51,771 nucleotides of DNA from Thalassospira profundimaris WP0211 (GCF_000300275.1 NZ_AMRN01000015.1:1-51771); one strand, 5' to 3'. Shown: positions 23,485-32,775, counted from the stretch's first letter. Numbers and translations: made by a program. The notes: a model not told the origin generated them from the letters alone.

Positions 23485-24672
23485 ATGACTCACAAGCAGG
23501 TTATGCTTTGTACCCCCGTGCGCACCGCGATCGGCACCTATGGAGGATCCTTGAAAGATCTGCCGGCGACCGAGCTCGGCGCAACGGCGATCCGCGCGAC
23601 GATCGAGCGGTCGGGCGTCGATCCCTCGCTCGTTCAAACCGTGGTCATGGGACAGGTGATCCAGGCGGGCGCCAGAATGAACCCTTCACGCCAGGCGGCA
23701 ATCGGTGCTGACATTCCGGTTGGCGTGCCAGCGATGACCGTCAATCGGGTGTGCGGCTCTGGGGCTCAGGCGATCGCCTCGGCGGCCCAGGAGATCATGC
23801 TCGGACATATCGACTGCGCGGTCGCCGGCGGCATGGAGAACATGGACCAGGCCCCCTACATCGTTCAAAACGGGCGCTGGGGTTATCGCATGGGTGATGC
23901 CCAGATGCACGACAGCATGCTCCGTGACGGCCTGAACGACGCCTTTTCCAGCGAGCACTCCGGCTGGCACACGGAAGACTTGGTGAAGAAGGCTCAGATT
24001 ACGCGCGAAGATCAGGATCGCTGGGCCGAACGCTCTCAGCGGCGCTTTTCCGAGGCGCAGGCTGCTGGCAATTTCAAGCAAGAGATCGCTCCGGTAGAAC
24101 TCAAGACTCGTAAGGAGACGACCACATTCGACGCCGATGAACACAACCGACCCGACACGACCCTCGACAGTCTGAGCAAGCTCAGGCCTGCCTTCCGCAA
24201 GGAGGGTACGATTACGGCTGGCAATGCGCCGGGACTCAACAGCGGCGCGGCGGCGATGATAATCGCCGAGGCGACTTGGGCGGAGAAGAACGGTCTTAAA
24301 CCCATGGCCAGGTTGGTTTCCTACGGTGTGGGCGCGGTCGATCCCGGCATGTTCGGCCTCGGACCGGTACCGGCCGTCTTTCAGGCTCTGGAGCGGGCGG
24401 GCTGGAGCGTTGGCGATCTCGACCGCGTCGAGATCAATGAGGCCTTTGCCGCCATTGCCGTTGCGCTCGCGCGTGAGATCGGAATCGAACAAGACATCGT
24501 CAACGTCGAAGGCGGCGCTATTGCCCACGGTCATCCGATCGGCGCAACGGGGGCCGTTTTGACGACGCGACTCCTGCATGCAATGGAGCGCAATGGGGTC
24601 AAGCGGGGCTTGGTGACGCTCTGCATCGGCGGCGGGCAGGGCATCGCACTCACCTTGGAGCGGACGTCCTGA
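23485..24672 (+). CDS. phaA: Acetyl-CoA acetyltransferase (beta-ketothiolase) PhaA
   Basis: 395 aa, normal thiolase length. The acyl-accepting Cys is in NRVCGSGAQAI (about residue 90), the catalytic His in GGAIAHGHPIGATGA and the proton-transfer Cys in LCIGGGQGIAL. It condenses two acetyl-CoA to acetoacetyl-CoA, the first step toward PHB. AAGGA lies upstream of the ATG. It pairs with phaB. Confidence 0.95.
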   Translation: MTHKQVMLCTPVRTAIGTYGGSLKDLPATELGATAIRATIERSGVDPSLVQTVVMGQVIQAGARMNPSRQAAIGADIPVGVPAMTVNRVCGSGAQAIASAAQEIMLGHIDCAVAGGMENMDQAPYIVQNGRWGYRMGDAQMHDSMLRDGLNDAFSSEHSGWHTEDLVKKAQITREDQDRWAERSQRRFSEAQAAGNFKQEIAPVELKTRKETTTFDADEHNRPDTTLDSLSKLRPAFRKEGTITAGNAPGLNSGAAAMIIAEATWAEKNGLKPMARLVSYGVGAVDPGMFGLGPVPAVFQALERAGWSVGDLDRVEINEAFAAIAVALAREIGIEQDIVNVEGGAIAHGHPIGATGAVLTTRLLHAMERNGVKRGLVTLCIGGGQGIALTLERTS

Positions 24673-24829
24673 TGCTGACTGTCGGATCCGCAGGTGACGG
24701 GCAGGTAGCTTGAAGATGCCGTTCAAACCTACCGTCGCTGCGTGACCATAGTGCTTCATGCCGTTTTCTCCGCGTTCAAGCGGCCACAAAGATACTTAAA
24801 AACAAGAATGCCGAAGGATAGGGGCCAAA

Positions 24830-25339
24830 ATGCTTGTCGCGACAATACTGGCGCTGTCACTCGCCATATTGACGTTCTTATTTCATTATGCGGTTCTGCG
24901 TTGGCTGTCCGGTGGCATGGCGCGCATCGCGATGACCGCTGGTGTGCGTATCCTGGTCATCGTTCTTATGGTGACCGCAGCGCATCTCATCGAGATTGGG
25001 ATTTATGCGGTCGCCTATGCGCTTGGTGATGGCGTCCTCGCCCTCGGCGGTTTCGGCGGCCTGGCCGTCGCCGAGCCGCTCGACTACCTCTATTTTTCGA
25101 TCGTGAGCTACACCTCGCTCGGGCTCGGCGATGTGTTTCCTTCTGATCACCTCCGCTTCATCACCGGCGTTGAGGCCTTGAACGGCCTGTTGCTGATCGC
25201 TTGGTCGGGATCCTTCATATATATCGCGATGGCACGTCTTTGGCCGTGGCGATCCTGCACCGAGCCGACTCGCGGCAACGCGGACAAGAGGTTCAAGTCG
25301 GCCCCGATGCCACCTCAAAATACGGACAGTATGAATTAG
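24830..25339 (+). CDS. Ion-channel-type membrane protein (Ion_trans_2)
   Basis: 169 aa with three hydrophobic segments and a pore loop before the last. The selectivity filter reads YTSLGLGDVFP, against TxGYGD or TVGFGD in K+ channels, so the first Gly is kept in neither standard register. There is no RCK domain. Genes of this type often lie in acid- or stress-linked PHB clusters. The ion and gating are unknown. The C-terminal 30 residues are polar and unremarkable. Confidence 0.75.
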   Translation: MLVATILALSLAILTFLFHYAVLRWLSGGMARIAMTAGVRILVIVLMVTAAHLIEIGIYAVAYALGDGVLALGGFGGLAVAEPLDYLYFSIVSYTSLGLGDVFPSDHLRFITGVEALNGLLLIAWSGSFIYIAMARLWPWRSCTEPTRGNADKRFKSAPMPPQNTDSMN

Positions 25340-25398
25340 CCTTCCAAATGCTCATAGAATATTTCTGGTGTGGGCAGAACGGCAGAGACAATGTGCAG

Positions 25399-25421
25399 TA
25401 TAGGAATGCCCATATTCTATA
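25399..25421. promoter_or_regulatory. Dyad upstream of the APC permease gene
   Basis: TATAGGAAT (25399-25407) and ATTCTATA (25414-25421) form an imperfect palindrome around a 6-base centre, ending 19 bases before the permease ATG. Its position suits an operator or a promoter element; no regulator can be named. Confidence 0.4.
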
Positions 25422-25440
25422 GAGTGGGCGAGAGGATCTG

Positions 25441-26754
25441 ATGAAATCTGATTACCAGGCGAACAGCATCACTCTGACCGGCGGTGTCTCGATGGGCACC
25501 GGCGTCATGATCGGAGCGGGAATCTTCGCGCTTACCGGTCAGATTGCAGAACTTGCGGGCCCGTGGTTTCCGCTTTCCTTCATCGCCGGCGGGATCGTTA
25601 CCGGATTCAGCGCCTATACCTATGTGAAGATGTCGAATGCTTTCCCGTCCGCTGGCGGAATCGCAATGATCTTGCAGAAGGCCTATGGGCCGGGGGCAAT
25701 TGCGGCCGCCGCCGCTTTGCTGATGGCGCTCTCCATGGTGATCAACGAGAGTCTCGTCGCGCGGACTTTCGGCGCCTACGTTCTCAGGCCATTCGAATTA
25801 GAGGCAGGCAGCATTCTCGTGCCCGCGCTTGGCGTCGGGCTGATCGTCTTCGCCTATCTTGTTAACATATCGGGCAATCGCTCCGTTGGCCTGTTCTCAG
25901 TCGTCATGGCATTCCTGAAAATCGGTGGCATCGCCGCCTTCGGCATTGCCGCGCTGGTGGCCGGCGGCTTCACCTTCGAGCCGGCGTCAGGGTCGTCGCA
26001 ATCCATCCCGATCGCCGGCTTCACGGCGTCGATCGCGTTTTCGATCCTCGCATTCAAGGGCTTCACGACGATCACCAACAGTGGCGCCGAGATCGTCGAT
26101 CCGCATCGCAATGTCGGCCGCACGATCATCATTTCAATCGCGATTTGCGTGGTGGTCTATCTGCTGGTCGCGTTCGCGGTCGGTTCCAGTCTCTCGCTCG
26201 ACGAGATCGTCGCCGCGAAAGACTATTCGCTCGCGGAGGCAGCCGAACCGGCCCTCGGTCCTTACGGTTTCTATTTCACCATCGCGCTTGCTGTTGTCGC
26301 GACCGCCTCGGGGCTGCTCGCCAGTGTCTTTGCCGTCTCGCGCATGCTGGCGATGCTGACCGACATGAAGATGATCCCCCACAGTCATTTCGGCATGTCC
26401 GGTCCGATCCGCGAGCACACGTTGGTTTACACCGTGGTGATTGCGGGAGTCCTGACGGTGCTTTTTGATCTCAGCCGCATCGCATCGCTCGGCGCCTTCT
26501 TCTACCTGGTGATGGATATCCTGATCCATTGGGGCGTGTTCCGCCGCCTGCGCCACGAGATCGACGCGAGCGGCTGGGTACTGATTATGGCTATCGCGCT
26601 CGACGCGCTCGTGCTCGGCGTCTTTGGCGCCATAAAGCTGCAATCAGATCCGCTTATCGTGGTCATCGCGGTCGCCGCCATCGCCGCAGTGTTCGCCTAT
26701 GAGCGCGTCTTTCTGTCGCGCTGGACCGCGGAGGAAAAACATGGCGGTCACTGA
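25441..26754 (+). CDS. APC-family amino acid permease
   Basis: 437 aa, about 12 membrane segments. GVSMGTGVMIGAGIFALTG at the start is the substrate-binding TM1 region of APC transporters (GxG loop), followed by GGIVTGFSAYTYVKMS and the TM6 segment FSILAFKGFTTITNSGAEI. The uptake or exchange substrate is probably an amino acid or polyamine, but it cannot be read from the sequence. It is preceded by a small dyad at 25399-25421 and followed by a sigma gene. Confidence 0.88.
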   Translation: MKSDYQANSITLTGGVSMGTGVMIGAGIFALTGQIAELAGPWFPLSFIAGGIVTGFSAYTYVKMSNAFPSAGGIAMILQKAYGPGAIAAAAALLMALSMVINESLVARTFGAYVLRPFELEAGSILVPALGVGLIVFAYLVNISGNRSVGLFSVVMAFLKIGGIAAFGIAALVAGGFTFEPASGSSQSIPIAGFTASIAFSILAFKGFTTITNSGAEIVDPHRNVGRTIIISIAICVVVYLLVAFAVGSSLSLDEIVAAKDYSLAEAAEPALGPYGFYFTIALAVVATASGLLASVFAVSRMLAMLTDMKMIPHSHFGMSGPIREHTLVYTVVIAGVLTVLFDLSRIASLGAFFYLVMDILIHWGVFRRLRHEIDASGWVLIMAIALDALVLGVFGAIKLQSDPLIVVIAVAAIAAVFAYERVFLSRWTAEEKHGGH

Positions 26755-26861
26755 GCAGTTGCCAAGCCCCGCTCATCATCCGGCGATCACGCTATTTTCG
26801 AGATTTATATCGCAACAGGTGAAAATGATCTCTCGCCATATCTACGTGGCCGGGAGAGAAC

Positions 26862-27476
26862 ATGACTGACGATCAAGACAGTGATTCACCACGAGACGCT
26901 GTCCATGCAGTCATGGTGGAAATTCAGCAGGACTTCTTTCGCTTTCTCGCGCGGCGGCTCGGCAATGAAGAGGAGGCCGCCGACGTTCTGCACGATTTCT
27001 ACGTCAAGGTGCTTGCCCGGGTTGGCGATGTTCGCGACACGGAAAAGCTGCGCGCCTGGATGCGCCGGGTGTTGGAGACGACGTTAGTCGACTATTACCG
27101 CGCCCAAGGCAAGAAGCGTCAAAGGGACGCGGAATACCACTATCTGGAGTCAGTGCTCTTGACCGGCGAAGCCAAGAGCGATCTCGATCTCTTTGTCTGT
27201 GTGTGCCTTTACAAACTTCTTCCGACCCTAAAGTCGGAGTATGCGGAAATCTTGTGGCGCGCCGACTTGATCGGCGAGTCCCGCCAAAGTATCGCTGGCA
27301 CGCTCGGCATCACGGAGAGCAATTTTCGCGTGCGTCTGCACCGGGCCCGCCAGGCCTTGCGGCAGCAGCTGGAAGAGACCTGTCGGACCTGCCCAATTCA
27401 TGGCTATCTCGATTGCGAGTGCGACTACGCCGGCCATGTTCGTGCGGAGATCGGGGAAGGACCCTCCGAACTGTAA
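26862..27476 (+). CDS. ECF-like sigma factor with Cys-rich C-terminus
   Basis: 204 aa. Region 2: FFRFLARRLGNEEEAADVLHDF and WMRRVLETTLVDYYR. Region 4: TLKSEYAEILWRADLIGES then GITESNFRVRLHRARQALRQ. The tail TCRTCPIHGYLDCEC has five cysteines, and VCVC lies in the linker between the regions. The same arrangement occurs in the gene at 17774 and in the pseudogene at 17330, so this is a distinct sigma subgroup, possibly metal- or redox-sensing. No anti-sigma gene is adjacent. It sits between the permease and the phasin gene and may control the downstream PHB/acyl-phosphate operon. Confidence 0.88.
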   Translation: MTDDQDSDSPRDAVHAVMVEIQQDFFRFLARRLGNEEEAADVLHDFYVKVLARVGDVRDTEKLRAWMRRVLETTLVDYYRAQGKKRQRDAEYHYLESVLLTGEAKSDLDLFVCVCLYKLLPTLKSEYAEILWRADLIGESRQSIAGTLGITESNFRVRLHRARQALRQQLEETCRTCPIHGYLDCECDYAGHVRAEIGEGPSEL

Positions 27477-27592
27477 CGAATTGCTCCCCGGACCGTCTAT
27501 CTGAACGACGGCCCGAATACATTGGCGCGCCGTCGCGCACCAGCTTCAGGTCACCCGTTCTCAATCTGATGGACCATCCGAAGGAGCCGACC

Positions 27593-28039
27593 ATGCCAAA
27601 CACATCCAAACCCACCAATCCCGCAGTTCTGCAGTATCGGGGGCTCGACCTCGAAGCCATCACGGCCCTGCAAATGCGTAATGTTGAAGCGCTCCGGAGC
27701 ATGACGAATCTCATGTTCGACACGACGGAAGCGGTCACTAGGCGCCAGGCCGAATTCCTTGAAACCCGCGTCGGCCAGATGAGCGCGGCGTTCGAGCCTG
27801 GCGAAAACGCTTCGGATCCAAAGGCTCTTTTCGAACGGCAAGCCGAGGCCTATCGCGATCTCTTCGGGGCGCTCGCCAGCCATGTTGGGGAGCTTGCCGA
27901 GATCACGTCCAAATGCTGCGCCGGGCTGGTGCACGAGGCGAGCCGAGCGGCGGCGGGCCAGGACGACGAGAGCGCTGCCGTGAAGCGGTCGGAGAACGAC
28001 GGCACCGCAGCCTCGAAGACAAGCGCAGCGAAAAAGTAG
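27593..28039 (+). CDS. Phasin-family PHB granule protein
   Basis: 148 aa, mainly one long amphipathic helix region (DLEAITALQMRNVEALRSM, then LFERQAEAYRDLFGALASH) and a charged Lys/Ala-rich tail, as in phasin_2 proteins that coat PHB granules. ATG at 27593 has AAGGAG seven bases upstream. First gene of the tightly packed run that continues through fabI. Confidence 0.85.
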   Translation: MPNTSKPTNPAVLQYRGLDLEAITALQMRNVEALRSMTNLMFDTTEAVTRRQAEFLETRVGQMSAAFEPGENASDPKALFERQAEAYRDLFGALASHVGELAEITSKCCAGLVHEASRAAAGQDDESAAVKRSENDGTAASKTSAAKK

Positions 28040-28054
28040 TCGCGGGCAGGGTTC

Positions 28055-28414
28055 ATGAACGCGCTTTCCTACTTCCTGATCTGGGCGGTGATCATCTTCG
28101 TGATGATGCGCTTCGGCTGCGGCGCCCATGTCATGGGACATGGGCACGGCAAGGCCAAGCACGGCGATGCGAACCACAGCCGGCAAAAGAATGCCGAGGA
28201 GTTGCGGTGGATTCCCCCAACCAAGGACGTCGATCCCGTCTGTGGCAAGACCGTCAGTACCGACAAGGCCAAGCCGAGCGTCCATGACGGCAGTGTTTAT
28301 TATTTTTGCTCGCGGGAATGCCGGGAGCGCTTTGAGGCTGCGCCCGAGCAATATGTCGGACCCGGTGCCAAGACCGAGACGCCGACGCCCCAGTTGGAGG
28401 ACCGCCATGTCTGA
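28055..28414 (+). CDS. Membrane-anchored YHS-domain protein
   Basis: 119 aa. One N-terminal membrane helix (YFLIWAVIIFVMMRFGCG), a His-rich stretch (HVMGHGHGKAKHGD) and a YHS domain (DPVCGKTV, YYFCSRECRERF). YHS domains carry a Cys/His metal site and are found on copper ATPases and in metal-responsive clusters. The stop overlaps the next gene by eight bases. A role in metal binding at the membrane is inference. Confidence 0.85.
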   Translation: MNALSYFLIWAVIIFVMMRFGCGAHVMGHGHGKAKHGDANHSRQKNAEELRWIPPTKDVDPVCGKTVSTDKAKPSVHDGSVYYFCSRECRERFEAAPEQYVGPGAKTETPTPQLEDRHV

Positions 28415-28745
28415 TCTCAATATCTCTTCGAGGACGCCGCCGCGCGCGGGGACGCCCCTGCCGGTTCAGTCTGCTTCAAGAATACCCGTGATGGCGCTCG
28501 GCTTGAGCCTAGGCCTCTTCCTGGCCGTCACCTTCGCTCTTTGCGTCGGCTTCGACCTTTTGTTTCCCGGCCAGGCGATGTATCAAAGCTGGTTCCGGCT
28601 CCTTCCTGGCTTCACTTGGCTGAGCTGGCAGAGCTTTTTCCTCGGCCTGGCCGAGAGCTTCGCCTATGGCTGGTATGTGGCACTGGTCTTCGCGCCGCTT
28701 TACAATTTCTTTGCCGCGCACAGTGGCCGGGGAGGCCGGCCATGA
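28407..28745 (+). CDS. Small membrane protein, DUF5676-like
   Basis: 112 aa with two membrane segments (PVMALGLSLGLFLAVTFALC and LGLAESFAYGWYVALVFAPLY) joined by FDLLFPGQAMYQSWFRLLPG. It resembles DUF5676-type small membrane proteins, which often neighbour YHS and copper genes. The family name is given from memory of the motif, with moderate certainty. Coupled to both neighbours by overlaps (8 and 4 bases). Confidence 0.65.
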   Translation: MSDLNISSRTPPRAGTPLPVQSASRIPVMALGLSLGLFLAVTFALCVGFDLLFPGQAMYQSWFRLLPGFTWLSWQSFFLGLAESFAYGWYVALVFAPLYNFFAAHSGRGGRP

Positions 28746-30565
28746 CGACGGCAAAGAGGCAAAAAGCCACGACCGATGCCGGCGACAAACGGGCACCCGC
28801 ACTTAAACTGGTAAGCCAGGCGGATGCCCGGCGTCAGAAGCGTGTGGAGGATGCTTCGGACGCTCGACTGCCGGGCCAGGATCTCGTCGACTACCAGGTC
28901 GACCTCTGGCAGCGGACGATCCTTTTCTGGGACACGCTCAGACAACGCGCCGACAATATGCTCGAGCATGAACGCGCCGGTTTGCCGCCGTTGCTCGACT
29001 TCAAATACGAGACGATCCTCGACGCACGGCGCTTCGAGCCTCCCGCGAACTATGCGCTCCTGCGGATTACGGAAGTCGGCGATGACTGCTGGGACGACTG
29101 CGTCGATCCCGACAAGCCGCCGGTCATCGTGGTCGATCCGCGCGCCGGGCACGGGCCGGGGATCGGCGGGTTCAAGCACGATTCCGAAGTCGGCATGGCG
29201 CTCCACGAGGGGCATCCAACATATTTCGTGATCTTTTTCCCGGAGCCATCGCCCGGCCAGACACTGGCCGACGTGTTACATGCACTCAGGCGCTTCGTGG
29301 AGGAGGTCGCCGGACGCCATTCCGGCACGCCGCCTGTCCTTTACGGCAACTGTCAGGCCGGTTGGGCGATGACTCTGCTCTCGGCCGACTGTGAGGGTCT
29401 GGTCGGCCCTGCTGTGCTGAACGGCTCGCCGCTGTCCTATTGGTCAGGCGAGGCCGGCGTCAATCCGATGCGGGTGACCGGAGGACTGCTCGGCGGCGCC
29501 TGGCTCACGCATTTGACGGCCGATCTCGGCAACGGCCGCTTCGATGGCGCGTGGCTGGCCCTGAATTTCGAGAACCTGAAGCCGGAAAAGGCTATTTGGG
29601 AGAAATACGCCGGTCTGTTCCACAAGGTCGATACCGAGAGCGAGCGCTTCCTCGAGTTCGAGCGCTGGTGGAACGGGTTCTATTTCCTCAGCCGCGAAGA
29701 AATACTGGCGATCGTCGAAAACCTGTTCATCGGCAACAAGCTGGAACAGGGCATCATGCGCATCTGCGACGGCTGCATCGCCGATTTGCGCCGCATCCGC
29801 AATCCGTTGGTCATCTTTGCCTCCTACGGAGACAACATCACGCCGCCGCATCAGGCTCTGGGCTGGATTCCGACCGTATATGAGGATACGGCCGATCTGA
29901 AGAAGGCGGGTCAACGGATCGTCTATCTGACCAATCCGCATGTGGGCCATCTCGGCATCTTCGTGTCGGCCAAGGTCGCCCGCCTTGAACATCGCGCCAT
30001 TCTCGAAAACCTCGATGAGATCGAAGCCCTCGCTCCGGGCCTCTACGAGATGAAGATCGACAACCCGAGCGGCGACCCCGACTGCCACAAGCCGCAATTC
30101 ACCGTGCGGTTTGACGAGCGGCGGGTCGAGGATCTGAAGTTTCCGGAGCAAAGCCAGGCATTCGAACAAGTGCGGGCTGTTTCCGAGGCGGGCGAGGCGT
30201 TCTACCGGAGCTTCGTCAGTCCGTGGGTTCAGATGGCGAGCAATCCATGGACCGCGGAGTCGTTGAAGTGGCTGCATCCGATGCGAACGAGCCGTTACTT
30301 GTTTTCCGAGTCGTTCAACCCATGGATGCGCGGTGTCGCGGCTCTGGCAGATGGTATTGCCAAGACGCGGAAACCGCTGCCCGAGGATCATCCTTTGCTG
30401 GAAAGGGAACGGGAGCTTTTCGCCGAATTTTCCGGGGCGATCGAGCAGGTCCGCGAGTGGCGCGACGCCGGCTACGAACAGGCGTTCGGGCAGCTTTACG
30501 GCCAGGAGACATCCGCGGCGGGAACAGTAGGGAATGAAGGCGAGGCGAAGAACGATGGCCGTTGA
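28742..30565 (+). CDS. DUF3141 alpha/beta-hydrolase related to PHA synthase
   Basis: 607 aa. An alpha/beta-hydrolase core with VIVVDPRAGHGPGIGGFK, nucleophile elbow YGNCQAGWA with Cys204, ASYGDNITPP (Asp) and NPHVGHLGIF (His) gives a Cys-Asp-His triad like that of PhaC (GxCxG). N- and C-terminal helical extensions contain DLWQRTILFWDTLRQRAD and SRYLFSESFNPWM. DUF3141 proteins occur beside acetate kinase and phosphate acyltransferase; their reaction is not established. ATG at 28742 overlaps the previous stop by four bases. Confidence 0.88.
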   Translation: MTTAKRQKATTDAGDKRAPALKLVSQADARRQKRVEDASDARLPGQDLVDYQVDLWQRTILFWDTLRQRADNMLEHERAGLPPLLDFKYETILDARRFEPPANYALLRITEVGDDCWDDCVDPDKPPVIVVDPRAGHGPGIGGFKHDSEVGMALHEGHPTYFVIFFPEPSPGQTLADVLHALRRFVEEVAGRHSGTPPVLYGNCQAGWAMTLLSADCEGLVGPAVLNGSPLSYWSGEAGVNPMRVTGGLLGGAWLTHLTADLGNGRFDGAWLALNFENLKPEKAIWEKYAGLFHKVDTESERFLEFERWWNGFYFLSREEILAIVENLFIGNKLEQGIMRICDGCIADLRRIRNPLVIFASYGDNITPPHQALGWIPTVYEDTADLKKAGQRIVYLTNPHVGHLGIFVSAKVARLEHRAILENLDEIEALAPGLYEMKIDNPSGDPDCHKPQFTVRFDERRVEDLKFPEQSQAFEQVRAVSEAGEAFYRSFVSPWVQMASNPWTAESLKWLHPMRTSRYLFSESFNPWMRGVAALADGIAKTRKPLPEDHPLLERERELFAEFSGAIEQVREWRDAGYEQAFGQLYGQETSAAGTVGNEGEAKNDGR

Positions 30566-31772
30566 TGGCGCGATCCTGGTCATCAATAGTGGATCCTCCA
30601 GCGTCAAGTTCGCGCTGTTCGACGCGGCTCCCGCCGAGCCCCAGCGAACCTGGTCGGGTTCTCTGGAACGCATTGGCTTCGACGAAGGACGTTTCCTTGT
30701 GAGGGCAGCGGACGGGACGGCACTGGTCGATGAAATGCGGGCAATTCCCGACCATGACGCGGCCCTCGACCTGCTTCTGAACTGGGCCGAGGATCGCGAC
30801 ACGCAAGCGACACCCGTTGCCGTTGGCCACCGGTTGGTACATGGCGGAGAGGGCTGTGATTGTTCGCTTGTGGTCACGCCCGCGCTTGAGGTCCGGCTGA
30901 AGCAACTGGTCCCGCTCGCGCCCCTCCATCTGCCCCATAACCTGGCCGGCATCACGGCGGTCCGACGACAACGGCCCGATCTCCCGCAGGTCGCCTGCTT
31001 CGACACCGCGTTTCACCATGGCTTGTCACGTGTGGCGCGCTTGACCGGCTTGCCGCGCCGTTTCGAGCAAGAGGGTATCCGGCGCTACGGTTTTCACGGC
31101 CTGTCTTATGAGTATGTCATCGGCGAGGTACGCCGGCGTGACGGCGACGCAGCTGCGGAGGAACGAATCATTGTTGCCCATCTCGGCAACGGCGCGTCGA
31201 TGGCGGCGATCAGGAACGGACACAGCGTCGAGACCACCATGGGCTTCAGTACACTTGCCGGCCTTCCCATGGGGACGCGTCCCGGCGATCTCGATCCCGG
31301 CGTTCTCCTGCATCTCCTGATCGAAAAGCAAATGACTCCCGACGCCCTTCAACAGGTGCTCTACACCGAATCGGGCCTGCTCGGTCTGTCCGGCTTGAGC
31401 CGCAACATGGCCGATCTCCTGGCCCGGCGGGACGTTCCAGAGGCGGCGGAGGCGATCGACTTCTTCAGCCACCATGCACGCCGGCACCTGGCTGGCCTGA
31501 CGGCCGCGCTCGGCGGTCTCGATCGGTTGATTTTCACCGGCGGTATTGGCGCTAACTCGCCCGAAATCCGCGCCAGCATCTGCGAGGGGCTCGATTATCT
31601 CGGTCTCACGCTTGATGCGGAGCGGAACGCCGGTCAACAACGCGTTGTCTCGACCGACGACAGCGGTGTGCTCATCGAAGCCTTCAAGACTGACGAGGAG
31701 TTGGCCATCGCGCGCCATACTCAAAACATTCTGAGGGCATCCGGAAAGGAGAATGTGCGAGCCCATGGTTGA
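30555..31772 (+). CDS. ackA: Acetate (short-chain acyl) kinase
   Basis: 405 aa, usual AckA length. Signatures are ILVINSGSSSVKFALF at the start, GHRLVHGG, FDTAFHHGL, RRYGFHGLSYEYV, HLGNGASMAAI and GFSTLAGLPMGTRPGDLDPG. It makes ATP and acetate (or propionate/butyrate) from the acyl-phosphate. Overlaps the DUF3141 gene by 11 bases and the phosphate acyltransferase gene by eight. With the next gene it forms a substrate-level phosphorylation route from acyl-CoA. Confidence 0.95.
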   Translation: MAVDGAILVINSGSSSVKFALFDAAPAEPQRTWSGSLERIGFDEGRFLVRAADGTALVDEMRAIPDHDAALDLLLNWAEDRDTQATPVAVGHRLVHGGEGCDCSLVVTPALEVRLKQLVPLAPLHLPHNLAGITAVRRQRPDLPQVACFDTAFHHGLSRVARLTGLPRRFEQEGIRRYGFHGLSYEYVIGEVRRRDGDAAAEERIIVAHLGNGASMAAIRNGHSVETTMGFSTLAGLPMGTRPGDLDPGVLLHLLIEKQMTPDALQQVLYTESGLLGLSGLSRNMADLLARRDVPEAAEAIDFFSHHARRHLAGLTAALGGLDRLIFTGGIGANSPEIRASICEGLDYLGLTLDAERNAGQQRVVSTDDSGVLIEAFKTDEELAIARHTQNILRASGKENVRAHG

Positions 31773-32775
31773 TCATCCCGCCACTCTCGAAGATCTCGTC
31801 GCACGCGCGAAGGAGCGCACGCCGATCCGCGTCGCCGTGGTCGCCGCCGATCAAGGCCTTGTCCTCGAAACGGTTCAGGAAGCCGTGGCGCTTGGCCTGA
31901 TCGAGCCCCGGCTCGTCGGCGATCCCGACGCGATTCTGGCCTGCGCAGCCTCCTCCAATGTGGAGATCGACCGGGCTGCGATCGTATCCGCAAAGAGCGA
32001 CGCCGAGACAGCCCGCGCCGGTGTCGATCTCGTCCGAAACGGCGATGCCGACGCGGTCATGAAAGGTCACATTCACACCGATGCCTTCATGCGGGCCCTG
32101 CTAGACACGGACCAGGGCCTCAGACTCCCAGGTCGCCGCGTCAGCCACGTCTTCATGGTCGACATTCCAGCCTATCCGAAGCTCCTCGCGATCACGGACG
32201 CGGCCATCAACATCATGCCGGACCTCAACGCGAAAGCGCAGATTCTTGAGAACGCCATCGCACTTTTCACGCTCCTTGGCATAGAAGCACCGAAGGCAGC
32301 TGTGTTGTCGGCGGTCGAGACGGTCAATCCGGCCATTGCATCGACCCTCGACGCGGCCTGTCTCGCTTTGATGGCCAAACGGGGCCAGATTGCAGGTGCG
32401 ATCGTCGATGGCCCGATGGCTTTTGACAACGCCATCTCAGCCGACGCAGCCCGCGAGAAAGGCATCGTCTCGGAGGTCGCCGGAGATGTCGATATCCTGC
32501 TGGTCCCCGATCTCGTTTCCGGCAACATCTTGGCCAAGAATCTCGAATATCTGGCCGGCGCCACGGCGGCGGGCGTCGTCATGGGCCTCGCCGCGCCGGT
32601 GGTGCTCAGCTCCCGCGCCGATCCGCCGGCCGCCCGGTTGGCGGCGCTGGCGCTCGCCGTCCTGATGCATCAACCTGCGCTGCCTCGGTCGCAGCAGTTG
32701 CAACAAGGAGAATCGGAATCGGCCATTCATTGCGCGGCTCAACCTGAAGCCGCGTGCTGTCCGATGGGAGCGTGA
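31765..32775 (+). CDS. Phosphate acyltransferase (Pta/Ptb family)
   Basis: 336 aa. It begins RTPIRVAVVAADQGLVLETV and contains DAVMKGHIHTDAFMRALL, TDAAINIMPDLNAKAQIL, ETVNPAIASTLDAA and GPMAFDNAIS, typical of phosphotransacetylase/phosphotransbutyrylase. It interconverts acyl-CoA and acyl-phosphate. Two in-frame ATGs compete: at 31753 (one base after the AAGGAG site) and at 31765 (13 bases after it). Neither spacing is ideal, and the second fits the family start better. The last 30 residues are unusual, ending in QPEAACCPMGA. Acetyl- versus butyryl-specificity is not clear. Confidence 0.88.
   Translation: MVDHPATLEDLVARAKERTPIRVAVVAADQGLVLETVQEAVALGLIEPRLVGDPDAILACAASSNVEIDRAAIVSAKSDAETARAGVDLVRNGDADAVMKGHIHTDAFMRALLDTDQGLRLPGRRVSHVFMVDIPAYPKLLAITDAAINIMPDLNAKAQILENAIALFTLLGIEAPKAAVLSAVETVNPAIASTLDAACLALMAKRGQIAGAIVDGPMAFDNAISADAAREKGIVSEVAGDVDILLVPDLVSGNILAKNLEYLAGATAAGVVMGLAAPVVLSSRADPPAARLAALALAVLMHQPALPRSQQLQQGESESAIHCAAQPEAACCPMGA

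Noticed and set aside
27203..27592. Long frame joined upstream of the phasin
   Set aside because: It overlaps the sigma gene in another frame; the phasin fold starts at 27593 with a clear ribosome site.
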